64,000 nt of DNA from Acholeplasmatales bacterium (GCA_900767915.1 CAAGAX010000005.1:11006-75005), one strand, 5' to 3'. Shown: positions 7,802 through 17,430, counted from the stretch's first letter. Numbers and translations: made by a program. The notes: generated by a model from the letters alone, not told the origin.

Positions 7802-9033
7802 ATAAGCTCCTTAATATATTTATTACCATCAGCAGTTTCAAAATTTGATAGCTTTAAATTATTATCATTATAATTAATTTTAAAATTATTGCAATAGATT
7901 GTATAAATATTATTTAAAGCTAATTTAGATATTACCTCTTTATCATATTCATTAAAAAACAGTTCAATCATACTTAAGGCTATAGTTAAGGATTTAGATT
8001 TTTCTTTATACATGATTAAGCTTTTTTCAGTATTTAAATATTCTAATTTTTTACTAATATAATAAGAATATATTTCATCATTATAGCTAAATATTCTTGT
8101 ATTCTCATTACTATAATAGCTATAATTTCTTAAATTAACAATCGCATATTCTCCTTTAAAGCTCGCATTTGCTGCGATATAGCTTCTATTATTATAATCT
8201 AAAATTGAATAGCTATATTCATCATTATCCCCTAATATTCTTGTATAACCATCATTACTAGAAATAATACCATAGGTAAAGCCTTTATTAATTAATGAAT
8301 CTGCTATGTAATCAACCATAACAGCGTTTTTTAAATAGCCTAAGCTAAAGATATAATCAATATTATTTGAATTAATAAAGCTTAAATAATCATTTTTTAC
8401 ATTAAGCTTAACATTATAATCATCAAATAATTCTATTGAAATATTAGAATCTATTATATAGCTATATATATCCTCATAATATTTTTTTACTTCATTATTA
8501 TGTAAAGGACTATAGCTATCTAATCCTTCCTCTTTTCCTAAAATAATAGAAGTAGTTTGATAATATAAAGGCTCTAAATATGTGTAATATAATAAATTAT
8601 TATCACTAATTTCCTTTAAGGCATTATATAATATAGGTTCAACCTTAACTAATTCATTTGGATGCTTACTTAAATAATAAATATTATTAATATTATTATA
8701 TTCATTATAAGGATCTAATACCTTATAAGAATATTCTACATAATTAGAATATAAATTAATCAAATCTTTAAGCTCTCTATTACTTCTATTGGGATTAACA
8801 CCAATATTATAGCTAAATGATAAATCACTAGCCATATAAGAATTATCATCACCAATATTTATTTTTTGATAACCCTTTTCACCATTAAATAAAGATATTA
8901 ATCCATAAATAAATGCTGAAATACCTATAATAAATACTATAGAGACAATAATTATTCTTACTTTAATATTATTTTCTTTTAATTCTACCTTTTCTACTGG
9001 CTTTATATTATTTCTCATAGGTATCACACTCAC
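7798..9033 (-). CDS. Membrane-anchored ApbE-like protein, apparently degenerate
   Basis: A 411-residue protein with a short cytosolic start, one transmembrane segment (about residues 27-47) and a long extracellular part. The layout resembles FAD:protein FMN transferase (ApbE). An N...INNIYYLSKHPNELVKVEP block corresponds to the ApbE segment where asparagine-rich motifs contact FAD. IFSLGYLKNAVMVDYIADSL aligns with the DLGGIAKGYAVD motif, and KGFTYGIISSNDGYTRILG with the INAGGNI...G motif. Several signature glycines and the lysine are changed, so FMN transfer may be lost. The resemblance is read by eye. The gene lies seven bases after oppF, in the same operon. It could be a retired flavinyltransferase used as a binding protein. 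Confidence 0.5.
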   Translation of the reverse strand: MSVIPMRNNIKPVEKVELKENNIKVRIIIVSIVFIIGISAFIYGLISLFNGEKGYQKINIGDDNSYMASDLSFSYNIGVNPNRSNRELKDLINLYSNYVEYSYKVLDPYNEYNNINNIYYLSKHPNELVKVEPILYNALKEISDNNLLYYTYLEPLYYQTTSIILGKEEGLDSYSPLHNNEVKKYYEDIYSYIIDSNISIELFDDYNVKLNVKNDYLSFINSNNIDYIFSLGYLKNAVMVDYIADSLINKGFTYGIISSNDGYTRILGDNDEYSYSILDYNNRSYIAANASFKGEYAIVNLRNYSYYSNENTRIFSYNDEIYSYYISKKLEYLNTEKSLIMYKEKSKSLTIALSMIELFFNEYDKEVISKLALNNIYTIYCNNFKINYNDNNLKLSNFETADGNKYIKELI

Positions 9034-9039
9034 TTTATA

Positions 9040-10365
9040 TTAAAATAATGAAAATACTAACGCAATTAAGAAAATCAATACTATTATTCCAATTACAGAA
9101 AATCCAACAATAGTACCCTTTTTAACTGCTTTATAGGTTTTATAAAATTTAAATTTTTTCAAAATAGGTAACGCTATTAATCCAAATATTGGTAATAAGA
9201 AAGCTAAAATAGAATACCACATTGAGCCTGTATCATAAGGAGATTGCTTCATAATTTCATCCTTATCTATTTCAATTTCTTTATTATTATCATTTAATCT
9301 AGAATCATCACTATTTAAAATTGTTATAGATTTAGGACAAACACCTGATTCTCTTATTTTCTTATATTCTTCTATTTCCTTTTTATTACCATAAACTAAA
9401 TGTCCATAACCAATATCGATAAGCTCAGGCTTATCAACACTATAATCATGAACACTAGGATCATATGTATATAATAATTTGTTCTTTTCAAGCTCAGGAT
9501 CAGGAATAGGAATTGCTGAAATTAATGATCTAGTATAGGGATGTAGTGGAAACTCAAAAAGCTCTTCAGATGTAGCTATTTCAACTATATCACCCTTATA
9601 TATTACACCAATTCTATCAGAAATAAATCTAACTATTGATAAATCATGTGCAATAAATAAATATGTTAAATTTCTTTCCTCTTGAAATTTCTTTAATAAA
9701 TTTAAAACCTGTGCACGAATAGAAACATCTAAGGCTGAAATAGGCTCATCAGCTACTATTAGCTCTGGTTCCATAACTATGGCACGAGCTAAGCCGATTC
9801 TTTGACGTTGTCCACCTGAAAATTCATGAGGATATCTAGTTAAATGCTCAGGTAATAAGCCAACCTCCTTAATAATATTTTCTACCTTATTAACTCTATC
9901 AGCTTCATTTTTATATAAATGGAAATTATATAATCCTTCAGAAATTATATAATCTACAGTAGCTCTTTCATTTAATGATGCAGCAGGATCTTGGAATACC
10001 ATTTGAATATTTCTAATTACCTCTTTATCTAATGAACGAGGTATTTTACCTGATATTCTAACACCTTTATATAATATTTCTCCATTTGATAAAGGATTAA
10101 CTTTAATGATAGCTCTACCAATAGTAGTTTTACCACTACCAGATTCTCCAACTAAAGAGAAGGTTTCTCCTTTATAAATATCAAATGTAGCATTTCTAAC
10201 AACTCTATTAGCATTTCCTCTTTTTCCAAAGGAAATATCTACATTTTTTAAAGATAATAATATTTCTTTTCCATTTGGTAATATTTCTCCATGCTCAGGA
10301 AAATACTTTATTTTAGAGGATTTATTATTTTTATATTCAGTTTTATTTTCAATATTCATTTCCAT
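9040..10365 (-). CDS. oppF: Oligopeptide ABC transporter ATPase OppF with extra C-terminal membrane tail
   Basis: A 441-residue ABC ATPase of the peptide/nickel class. Walker [10 protein letters not shown] is near residue 70, the Q loop is in [11 protein letters not shown], the signature is [14 protein letters not shown], and Walker B is [12 protein letters not shown]. The peptide-transporter C-terminal module follows ([20 protein letters not shown]). OppF normally ends there or soon after (300-330 residues). Here a charged linker leads to two hydrophobic segments (about 381-403 and 416-438) ending LIALVFSLF. The tail probably anchors the ATPase in the membrane, which is unusual. It works with OppD to power peptide import through OppB/OppC, and it sits 15 bases downstream of oppD. 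Confidence 0.88.
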   Translation of the reverse strand: MEMNIENKTEYKNNKSSKIKYFPEHGEILPNGKEILLSLKNVDISFGKRGNANRVVRNATFDIYKGETFSLVGESGSGKTTIGRAIIKVNPLSNGEILYKGVRISGKIPRSLDKEVIRNIQMVFQDPAASLNERATVDYIISEGLYNFHLYKNEADRVNKVENIIKEVGLLPEHLTRYPHEFSGGQRQRIGLARAIVMEPELIVADEPISALDVSIRAQVLNLLKKFQEERNLTYLFIAHDLSIVRFISDRIGVIYKGDIVEIATSEELFEFPLHPYTRSLISAIPIPDPELEKNKLLYTYDPSVHDYSVDKPELIDIGYGHLVYGNKKEIEEYKKIRESGVCPKSITILNSDDSRLNDNNKEIEIDKDEIMKQSPYDTGSMWYSILAFLLPIFGLIALPILKKFKFYKTYKAVKKGTIVGFSVIGIIVLIFLIALVFSLF

Positions 10366-10380
10366 AATAATACCTCCAAT

Positions 10381-12129
10381 TTAAATATTAAAAGCTTTTA
10401 ATAACTTTTCATGGATATTTTGAATAATCTCTGGCTTTTCAATTTTAGGAGCTCTTGGATCACATAGCCAGGTTTTAGCATAATGAGTATCAGAAATTTT
10501 AAACATTGGTGAATCCTTTATAGTATCAATTTTTAAGCAATAAGGATTTCTTGGAGCAAAAGGATCTCCAATAACCTGATTATATAATGATGGTGGAGTA
10601 CCTGAAATAGAATATAGTTTTTCTCCTTTTACAGCAAGTTGTGGTAAAGATGATAATAAAGCCCATGTATAAGGATGTCTAGGATCATAAAATACATCCT
10701 TACATGTACCTAATTCAACAATTTGACCAGCATATAATACTGCAACTCTATCAGCTATATTCGCAACCACTCCTAAATCATGAGTAATAAAAACAATTGT
10801 AAAACCAAATTCCTTTTGTAAGTCCTTAATTAGCTTTAATATTTGAGCTTGAATAGTTACATCTAATGCTGTAGTAGGCTCATCACATATTAATATTTTG
10901 GGTCTACAAGATAAAGCAATAGCTATAACTATTCTTTGTCTCATACCTCCAGAATATTGAAATGGATAATCATCAAATCTATTAGCAGCATCCTTAATAC
11001 CTACACGCTCCATTAATTCAATAGCTCTTATTTTAGCTTCAGCTAATGAGCAATTTTGATGCTTAATTATTACTGATGTAATTTGCTTACCTATTGTAAT
11101 AATTGGATTTAAAGATGTCATAGGATCTTGAAATACAGTTGCTACACGACTACCTCTTATTTGTTGCCAATCCTTTGTATATTTTATTTTAGCTAAATCA
11201 AGATTACATATTCCGTGAAGCTTTTCTTCTGTTTCACTTATGTATTCAACTCTAAATACTACAGTATCAAATACCTTATTTAAAGCATTTGAATCATTCA
11301 AATCAACACCAATTTTCATTGCTCTTTTTAGTGATGATAAAAGCTTAATAATATAAATAAATTGCTGATGATAAGAATATCTACCAACAGATAAATATAC
11401 TTCCTTAGCTATTCTTAAATTTCTAGTTCTTATTTCATCTGTTATTTCTTTTTCAATTTCCTCGCGATATTTCTTATTTAAAGAGGCCATTTTAGATTCG
11501 TATTCACTTAAATATTCCTTATTATTCTTTAATTCTTCCTTATGCTTTTTAACAAGCTCAATCTTTCTTTTATTTAATTCATCTATCTTCTTATTTAAAT
11601 CCTTAATCTTTTGATTAAGCTCTAATATCTTCTCATGCTCTTTTTTAGTATCAAGAGTTTGTTTCATATTAGATGCCTCAACTAAATCATAATTATAGTC
11701 ATTAATTAAATCCCCAATATCCTTTTCTTCCTTTTCAGTAAGATTTATTAATGATTTTTTTTCATTACTTAATTTTAGAATTTCCTTATATGTAGCACTA
11801 CCATATTCAAGCTTAGAAAGCTTATTAAGCTTATTATATATAACATCAATAATTTTTCTACTTCTTCTATTTAATATAGCATCAGTATCAGCTAATTTTT
11901 TATCCTTAAGAATAATTTCGCCATCACTAACATAGCCATTAGAATCAAGCATTCCTGCAAAAGTCTTTGTTAAAACAGATTTACCACTTCCAGATTCACC
12001 AACAATCGCTATTGATTCATTTTCATATATATCTAAAGAGATTCCTCTTATAGCAGTTAGGATTCTACCTCTTACTTTGAATTTAACCCAAACATTTTTT
12101 AAAGATAATAATACATTTTTATCTTCCAC
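10381..12129 (-). CDS. oppD: Oligopeptide ABC transporter ATPase OppD with large coiled-coil insertion
   Basis: A 582-residue ABC ATPase. Walker A (GESGSGKS) is near residue 43 and the Q loop (VFQDPMTSLNP) only near residue 332, whereas in ordinary OppD they are about 50 residues apart. The roughly 230 extra residues are rich in Lys and Glu and heptad-like (ILELNQKIKDLNKKIDELNK, KHKEELKNNKEYLSEYESK), so a long coiled coil is likely. The rest is standard: signature YSGGMRQRIVIAIALS, Walker B ILICDEPTTALD, switch His in FITHDLGVV, and the oligopeptide C-terminal domain with HPYTWALLSSLPQL. It is fully in frame with no decay, so the insertion looks functional. It lies 12 bases after oppC. Confidence 0.9.
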   Translation of the reverse strand: MEDKNVLLSLKNVWVKFKVRGRILTAIRGISLDIYENESIAIVGESGSGKSVLTKTFAGMLDSNGYVSDGEIILKDKKLADTDAILNRRSRKIIDVIYNKLNKLSKLEYGSATYKEILKLSNEKKSLINLTEKEEKDIGDLINDYNYDLVEASNMKQTLDTKKEHEKILELNQKIKDLNKKIDELNKRKIELVKKHKEELKNNKEYLSEYESKMASLNKKYREEIEKEITDEIRTRNLRIAKEVYLSVGRYSYHQQFIYIIKLLSSLKRAMKIGVDLNDSNALNKVFDTVVFRVEYISETEEKLHGICNLDLAKIKYTKDWQQIRGSRVATVFQDPMTSLNPIITIGKQITSVIIKHQNCSLAEAKIRAIELMERVGIKDAANRFDDYPFQYSGGMRQRIVIAIALSCRPKILICDEPTTALDVTIQAQILKLIKDLQKEFGFTIVFITHDLGVVANIADRVAVLYAGQIVELGTCKDVFYDPRHPYTWALLSSLPQLAVKGEKLYSISGTPPSLYNQVIGDPFAPRNPYCLKIDTIKDSPMFKISDTHYAKTWLCDPRAPKIEKPEIIQNIHEKLLKAFNI

Positions 12130-12141
12130 AATAAAACCTCC

Positions 12142-13152
12142 TTACATATGTGTTTTCGGATCTGAAGCGTCACCTAAATTTTGTCCAACAACATATAAAA
12201 CAATAGTTACAAATGATGCTACTAAGACAGGAGCCCAAAATTCAAATTCCCATCCTGGTGTAACCATCGCACTTTGAGCCTGTGTTATCATATTACCTAA
12301 TGATGTAACACCCTTTGAAGTATCCCCATTAATTCCTCCTGATAATCCTAATCCTAAATATGATAAGAAAGCCTCATAAGATATATAAGATGGAATTTCA
12401 GTAGCAATTAAAGTAACAATAATAGATGTTAAATATGGTAGTATATTTTTAGTTGTTAGCCTCAATAAAGGTGTACCTAAGCAACGTGAAGCTAAATTAT
12501 ATTCTCTATCTCTTATAATTATAACCTGAGTACGAATAAAGTATGCAATACTTAACCATCCCGTTAGGGTTAAAGCTAAAACAAAAGGCCAAAAGCCAGA
12601 TGAAAAAATTAAAACAAATACTGAAATATACAATATATATGGTACATTGGCAATAATGTTATATATTTCAGTCATTATAATATCAATACGCTTAGAAAAG
12701 CCCCACAATGCTCCTAATAGAACGCCAATTGTTATATTAATTAAAGCACAAATAAGAGCTAGGGTTAATGATACTCTTGCTCCATCCCATAATGCATCAA
12801 ATGTAGATTCACCTGATGAACCACTACCAAAAATCCACTTTAACGAGAACTCATTATGATAATTCATTGCGTCAAATGGATAAAGATGCTTAGCATTATT
12901 ATCCAATAAAAATTCAAATCTGTTATAATTAGAAAATAACGGATAAAGATAAGTAAAAATTAAAACAATACCTAATAAAACTAAAATAATAATATTAGTT
13001 TTCTTTTTAAAGAAAACTCTAAAAACACTTTTCCAATAAGAATATCTTGGAGCGGTAATTTTTTCAGAATTAGCTAAAGAATTATCCACTCTAGAGAATA
13101 ATTCTTCATTAGATAAGCCCAAATCACTTAAATCAAATAATTCTTCATTCAT
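12142..13152 (-). CDS. oppC: Oligopeptide ABC transporter permease OppC
   Basis: A 336-residue inner permease with six predicted membrane helices; the first is at about residues 52-72 after a cytosolic N-terminus. The EAA-type loop that contacts the ATPases is visible (NLASRCLGTPLLRLTTKNIL), followed by the conserved EAFLSYLGLGL segment. The C-terminal NLGDASDPKTHM matches the usual OppC ending. It pairs with OppB to form the membrane channel for oligopeptides. It follows oppB by six bases. Confidence 0.92.
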   Translation of the reverse strand: MNEELFDLSDLGLSNEELFSRVDNSLANSEKITAPRYSYWKSVFRVFFKKKTNIIILVLLGIVLIFTYLYPLFSNYNRFEFLLDNNAKHLYPFDAMNYHNEFSLKWIFGSGSSGESTFDALWDGARVSLTLALICALINITIGVLLGALWGFSKRIDIIMTEIYNIIANVPYILYISVFVLIFSSGFWPFVLALTLTGWLSIAYFIRTQVIIIRDREYNLASRCLGTPLLRLTTKNILPYLTSIIVTLIATEIPSYISYEAFLSYLGLGLSGGINGDTSKGVTSLGNMITQAQSAMVTPGWEFEFWAPVLVASFVTIVLYVVGQNLGDASDPKTHM

Positions 13153-13158
13153 CTTAAA

Positions 13159-14745
13159 TTACCTTCCTTTCGTTTGAAATGAGATTCTAGGATCTACTAA
13201 TGACATTAAAATATCACCTAAAATCAAAGATATAATTGATAATATTGCATAAAATAAAGTTAATCCAATAATAACTCCATTATCATATTTTTTTATTGCG
13301 TCTGTTAATAAACCACCAGTACCAGGTACTGTATATACTGCTTCAGTTATTACAGCACCTATTAATGAACCAACAACCGCACTAGGTATACCATGAACTA
13401 ATGGTATAGCAGCATTTTTCAATATATGTCCTCTAAAAATTTCTGATTCTGATAATCCACCACTTCTTGCAAATTTAACATAATCAGAGCTCATTTGATC
13501 TATCATATATCTTCTTAGCCATTTCATAATACTTGCCATTGATGGTAAAGCTAATGAAATAATAGGCAAGAAGTACATTAATACATTATTACTATCCGTA
13601 TTAAAGATCGTTGGTAAATTAAATACTGATCCTCCGATAGATTTAAACATAAATATATATGCAAGTGAAGGTACAGCCATAATAAATACTATATAAATAG
13701 TACCAATCTTATCCTGGATTTTATCCTTCTTTCTAGCCATTAAAATTCCTAATGGAACGCCTAATAAATAAGTAATAAAAACAGAAATAATACCTATAGT
13801 AAAGGAATACCCTGTTTTAGATAAACCAGCTTTATTAGTTTTAACATTTGTATAATCATCAATATAATAATTTTTTACAGTCTCAAGTCCAGCATCATAT
13901 GAGCCCTGTTGGTACGTTAAAGAATGAATATTATCAGCTGTTTTTTCTTTAATACCAGATGGATATATAACCTCACTTTTTGAAATTTGACCCTGTGAAT
14001 CAAACATTGTTGAGGTTATATCAACACCTTGATTAATTGAATAAGAAACTCCTAAATTAATTGAAATTAGATTTTGATGAACAAATGGAAACTTATTATC
14101 AAAATACAATAAGTATTTATGAGTAGTACCATTACCCATGATTGCAGGAGCGAATACATCCCCTCCATAAGCTGGATCAAACCAAGTAAATTTTATACCT
14201 CTATTTTCAATATCACCTTTTGCATTATGAATATTATCGATTGTAATTAGTCCACCAAAATATGATAATATTCTAGAAATTAATGGCTTATCCTTATAAG
14301 CAAAATATTGTTTTTGACCACCTGTTGCTATCTTAGTACCACTTTGATATACAACATCAAGCCTAGTTACTGTATATCCCTTTCTTTCATAGGTTGTTCT
14401 AAATTTATTTATCCATTCCTGATTTAAATCACTTAGCTTATAATCATCTTTACTTTTATTTGAAAAGTTTTTTACCTCATTACGGATATTACTATCTAAG
14501 CTACCATTTTTTTCACTTTCATCAAGAAAATCACTATATGTTACATAATCTAAATATCCATATTCCTCCCACTTAGAATATTTATAAACTATTTTAGCAT
14601 TATTTTGAGTTTTAGAATAAACACTATCTGATGAGAATACTAGATTTCTATCCAATAATGAATATATCAAAACCATTACAATCGCTACTACAATAATAAC
14701 GGATATTAAACCATGTAATAATCTTTTTAATAGATATTTAAGCAT
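13159..14745 (-). CDS. oppB: Oligopeptide ABC transporter permease OppB with large extracytoplasmic insertion
   Basis: A 528-residue permease. It starts as a typical OppB (MLKYLLKRLLHGLISVI, first helix to about residue 32). A soluble stretch of about 270 residues precedes the second helix, where normal OppB has about 60-70 residues. The C-terminal half is canonical: GVPLGILMARKKD, then YVKFARSGGLSESEIFRGHILKN (the ATPase-contact loop) and AVITEAVYTVPGTGGLL. The inserted part is predicted outside the membrane and could contact the lipoprotein OppA. Similar enlargements occur in some Mollicutes-related Opp systems. It lies about 80 bases after oppA. Confidence 0.9.
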   Translation of the reverse strand: MLKYLLKRLLHGLISVIIVVAIVMVLIYSLLDRNLVFSSDSVYSKTQNNAKIVYKYSKWEEYGYLDYVTYSDFLDESEKNGSLDSNIRNEVKNFSNKSKDDYKLSDLNQEWINKFRTTYERKGYTVTRLDVVYQSGTKIATGGQKQYFAYKDKPLISRILSYFGGLITIDNIHNAKGDIENRGIKFTWFDPAYGGDVFAPAIMGNGTTHKYLLYFDNKFPFVHQNLISINLGVSYSINQGVDITSTMFDSQGQISKSEVIYPSGIKEKTADNIHSLTYQQGSYDAGLETVKNYYIDDYTNVKTNKAGLSKTGYSFTIGIISVFITYLLGVPLGILMARKKDKIQDKIGTIYIVFIMAVPSLAYIFMFKSIGGSVFNLPTIFNTDSNNVLMYFLPIISLALPSMASIMKWLRRYMIDQMSSDYVKFARSGGLSESEIFRGHILKNAAIPLVHGIPSAVVGSLIGAVITEAVYTVPGTGGLLTDAIKKYDNGVIIGLTLFYAILSIISLILGDILMSLVDPRISFQTKGR

Positions 14746-14767
14746 ATCTTCAACTCCTTATTAATAG

Positions 14768-14803
14768 ACAAAGAGAAGGATGAATATATATCATCCTCCC
14801 CAA
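14768..14803 (-). terminator. Hairpin between oppA and oppB (attenuator-like)
   Basis: On the minus strand GAGGATGA and TCATCCTT flank a seven-base loop, followed by a weak T-rich run (CTCTTTGTC). It probably lowers expression of the downstream transporter genes relative to oppA. Confidence 0.45.
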
Positions 14804-14829
14804 CAAAGTATTTAATTTATTTCATTTAT

Positions 14830-16974
14830 TTAGAATAAACCAATACACTTAAGCATATATCCAGCTCCATCAGGTAAGAATGTATCAAGATATGTAGATG
14901 GATCTAGATAATCAGGTCCCCAACCAGAAACATCATAGAAATCATAATTAGCTTCTGCTCCTGTTTCTGTATAATATCCTGCATAATACCAACTTGAAGC
15001 TGTTTGACACTCAACAAGATTAACAATTACCTTTCCACCAAGGACTGATTCAATAGATTTTTTATACGCTTGAGCTTGGTTTGCATAAGCTTGATTACTA
15101 CTAAAATATGGATAATCAATCTTAATAGGATTACTTGTAGAAATATTCAATCCACCTAATTCTTTAATTGCAAGCTCTAATTCTTTAACTGCTTCACTAA
15201 CATTATACCAACCATCGAATCCATCACTTGAACCCTTTCCTTCTTCAAGATTAGAATCCCAAACCTTGATTGTAGAGCCATCACCTTTCAATTGTGCTTG
15301 AACAATCTCACCATAATATGTTCCAGCTTTGAATTCAGTTGATACACCATTAATATCTACAGTAACATTCTTTGATAACTGAACAAAATCACCAGGAGTA
15401 TATGTATTTCTTAAGGCGTTAGTAGCTACATCACTACCTAAAACCTGAGAATTGTATGATGCTCTATCAAAGGCAAATGATAATGCTAATCTAAAATGCT
15501 TATTTTGCATTGCAAGATTTGTATTAGTCTTTTCACTATCAGTTTTAGATGATACTAATGTTCCATCATTAACATTTGAATATGCCTTACGATTTACATT
15601 ATAAAATGCCATATATGAAGATGTTCCTGTAGAATTAACAAATACATAATCATTAAATAGATTATCATTCTTAGCTAATTTCACAGTAGCAGTTGTTAAA
15701 CCACAAGAATCAATTGTCTTATTCTTATAATCTGTATATGTTTTTGTAACATCTGTTCCATCATTAAATAACCAAGTAAGAGTCTTTACATTGATATTAT
15801 CTTTATTGTAATATGATGTATTTTCACTAAATACAATTCTTGAACCAGGAGTATTATTAGTAACTAAATATGGTCCACAATATGCAATATCATCTGCGGT
15901 TTTACCATAAGTATAATCTTTGGCAGTAGCATCATAATCTGAACCAAATTTACCACCCTTTGATGCATAATAGGATCTACATAATGGAGCAAAAACACCA
16001 TATCCAAGCATTGATGTAAAATATGAAGTTTTTTCACATAATTTATAAGTTAAGGTGTAATCATCTACTGCCTTAACGCCTACACTATCAAAATCACCAC
16101 TACCACTTAAATATTCACTAGCACCTACAATTCTACCATCAACTAAGTATTCTAATCCTGCTTTACTATCAAGCATATGTTGAAAGCCTGCAACAAAATC
16201 ATCCGCTTTAACTAAAGCTAATGCTCTTCCTTGAGAATCAACCCATTTAACACCCTGACGAATCTTAAATGTATAAGTTAATCCATCATCTGATACACTA
16301 TAGCTTTCTGCTAATGCTTCCTTTAATGTACCCTCAACATCATATTCTAATAAACCATCGTATGTATTAACGATTGCTTTACTATCTGCGTCTTTTGATG
16401 TAGCAAGGGTATCCCATGTTTGTGGGTCAGTACTATATGGAATATTATAAGTATTCTTTAATGTATACTTATTCTGAGTCAAATAATTCTTAGCCCATTG
16501 TTCATATGTTCCTGTACCTTTAAGCTCATTCCACTTAGCCTTCATTGTCGTACGATCATTATTGTTAATAGTAGTTGTAGTAACTAAAGCTTGATGGAAT
16601 CTATCATTATCATTACCAGCTTTTGCATAATCAATACTATATGGTGCTACATTAGAAATTCCATATCGACCACCATCTGAACGAGTAGGTACCATCACAC
16701 CTGAAGATAATAGCTTTGCTTCAGCTAATGCCATTTTAGTATATCTCATATCAGTATCATTTTCTTTAAAAGAGCCTTGATACATTGAATAGAAATCGCC
16801 TAAAATTTCATTATAAATTTCACTATCACTCTTTTCACCATTACCACTATTTCCAGTTGTAGTCTTATTTGTTGTAGTCTTATTTGAAGTATTATTTGTA
16901 TTATTACCACATGATGCTAATGCTAAAACAGTAAATAAAGACAACCCTGCTAAATTTAATTTTTTAAATTTCAT
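14830..16974 (-). CDS. oppA: Oligopeptide-binding lipoprotein OppA
   Basis: A 714-residue extracytoplasmic solute-binding protein of the SBP_bac_5 family. The signal peptide ends in a lipobox (LALASC), followed by an Asn/Thr-rich linker typical of lipoproteins. Family segments include the YNIPYSTDPQTWDTLATS start, GLLEYDVEGTLKEALAESY, and the C-terminal GWGPDYLDPSTYLDTFLPDG. It delivers peptides to OppB/C. The ATG at 16974 is preferred over an in-frame ATG at 16995 because AAAGGAG lies between them. It is larger than classical OppA (about 540). The protein stops soon after the DPSTYLDTF motif, earlier than most family members, with an insertion earlier in the chain. Confidence 0.9.
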   Translation of the reverse strand: MKFKKLNLAGLSLFTVLALASCGNNTNNTSNKTTTNKTTTGNSGNGEKSDSEIYNEILGDFYSMYQGSFKENDTDMRYTKMALAEAKLLSSGVMVPTRSDGGRYGISNVAPYSIDYAKAGNDNDRFHQALVTTTTINNNDRTTMKAKWNELKGTGTYEQWAKNYLTQNKYTLKNTYNIPYSTDPQTWDTLATSKDADSKAIVNTYDGLLEYDVEGTLKEALAESYSVSDDGLTYTFKIRQGVKWVDSQGRALALVKADDFVAGFQHMLDSKAGLEYLVDGRIVGASEYLSGSGDFDSVGVKAVDDYTLTYKLCEKTSYFTSMLGYGVFAPLCRSYYASKGGKFGSDYDATAKDYTYGKTADDIAYCGPYLVTNNTPGSRIVFSENTSYYNKDNINVKTLTWLFNDGTDVTKTYTDYKNKTIDSCGLTTATVKLAKNDNLFNDYVFVNSTGTSSYMAFYNVNRKAYSNVNDGTLVSSKTDSEKTNTNLAMQNKHFRLALSFAFDRASYNSQVLGSDVATNALRNTYTPGDFVQLSKNVTVDINGVSTEFKAGTYYGEIVQAQLKGDGSTIKVWDSNLEEGKGSSDGFDGWYNVSEAVKELELAIKELGGLNISTSNPIKIDYPYFSSNQAYANQAQAYKKSIESVLGGKVIVNLVECQTASSWYYAGYYTETGAEANYDFYDVSGWGPDYLDPSTYLDTFLPDGAGYMLKCIGLF

Positions 16975-17010
16975 AATAATCATTCTCCTTTTCATTTAAG
17001 TTTGTTAATA

Positions 17011-17038
17011 GTTATACATAAATATTTTTTAATTGCAA
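17011..17038 (-). promoter_or_regulatory. opp operon sigma-A promoter
   Basis: On the minus strand TTGCAA (17033-17038), a 16-base spacer and TATAAC (17011-17016) lie about 40 bases before oppA. It is the only clear promoter for the seven-gene operon. Confidence 0.65.
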
Positions 17039-17204
17039 TCTTTTTTAACATACTTTTTAAAAAATAATATAAAATACAAAATTTAACGTTAACAATCGAA
17101 TAATATTCTGAAAATATCTAGCATTTAAATTAAATTTACATTAAGTTAAACTAAGTTTATAACGTAACGTGATAATGTTTCAATTGGTTTTATCAAAAAA
17201 TTCA

Positions 17205-17233
17205 TTGACATAATATTAAAAAAAGACTAGACT
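17205..17233 (+). promoter_or_regulatory. Candidate trpS promoter
   Basis: A consensus TTGACA (17205-17210) is 17 bases from TAGACT (17228-17233). This would start the transcript near 17240, cutting close to the expected base of T-box stem I. A weaker alternative (TTGGTT at 17184-17189 with CATAAT at 17209-17214, 19-base spacer) would leave room for a full stem I. Confidence 0.4.
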
Positions 17234-17235
17234 AT

Positions 17236-17410
17236 TAGTAGTATTTTATATACTTTAGTTGTAAGCGATTGATGGATAGTGTAAGCATCAAAACGGTATA
17301 TAAAAGAATTGGTATAAACTTTAATATTAAGCGCCAAGAAATTGGAATTAAGGTGGCACCGCGCACAAATAGCGTCCTTAAGAATATTATATGTTCTTAA
17401 GGATTTTTTT
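17236..17410 (+). ncRNA. T-box riboswitch (tRNA-Trp sensing) upstream of trpS
   Basis: The T-box core AAGGTGGCACCGCG (17350-17363) is nearly exact. An upper helix TTTTATATAC/GTATATAAAA encloses an AGCGATTG...GGATAGTG element like the AG-bulge and distal loop of stem I. TGG at 17310-17312, just 3' of that helix after GAAT, is the likely Trp specifier codon. TTAAGG (17348-17353) can pair with CCTTAA (17376-17381) to form the antiterminator, excluding the terminator TCCTTAAGAA/TTCTTAAGGA (17375-17403) plus T7. The UGGC bulge fits the GCCA end of tRNA-Trp. Uncharged tRNA-Trp would switch trpS on. Confidence 0.92.
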
Positions 17411-17430
17411 ATTCATAGGGGGAATTTATT

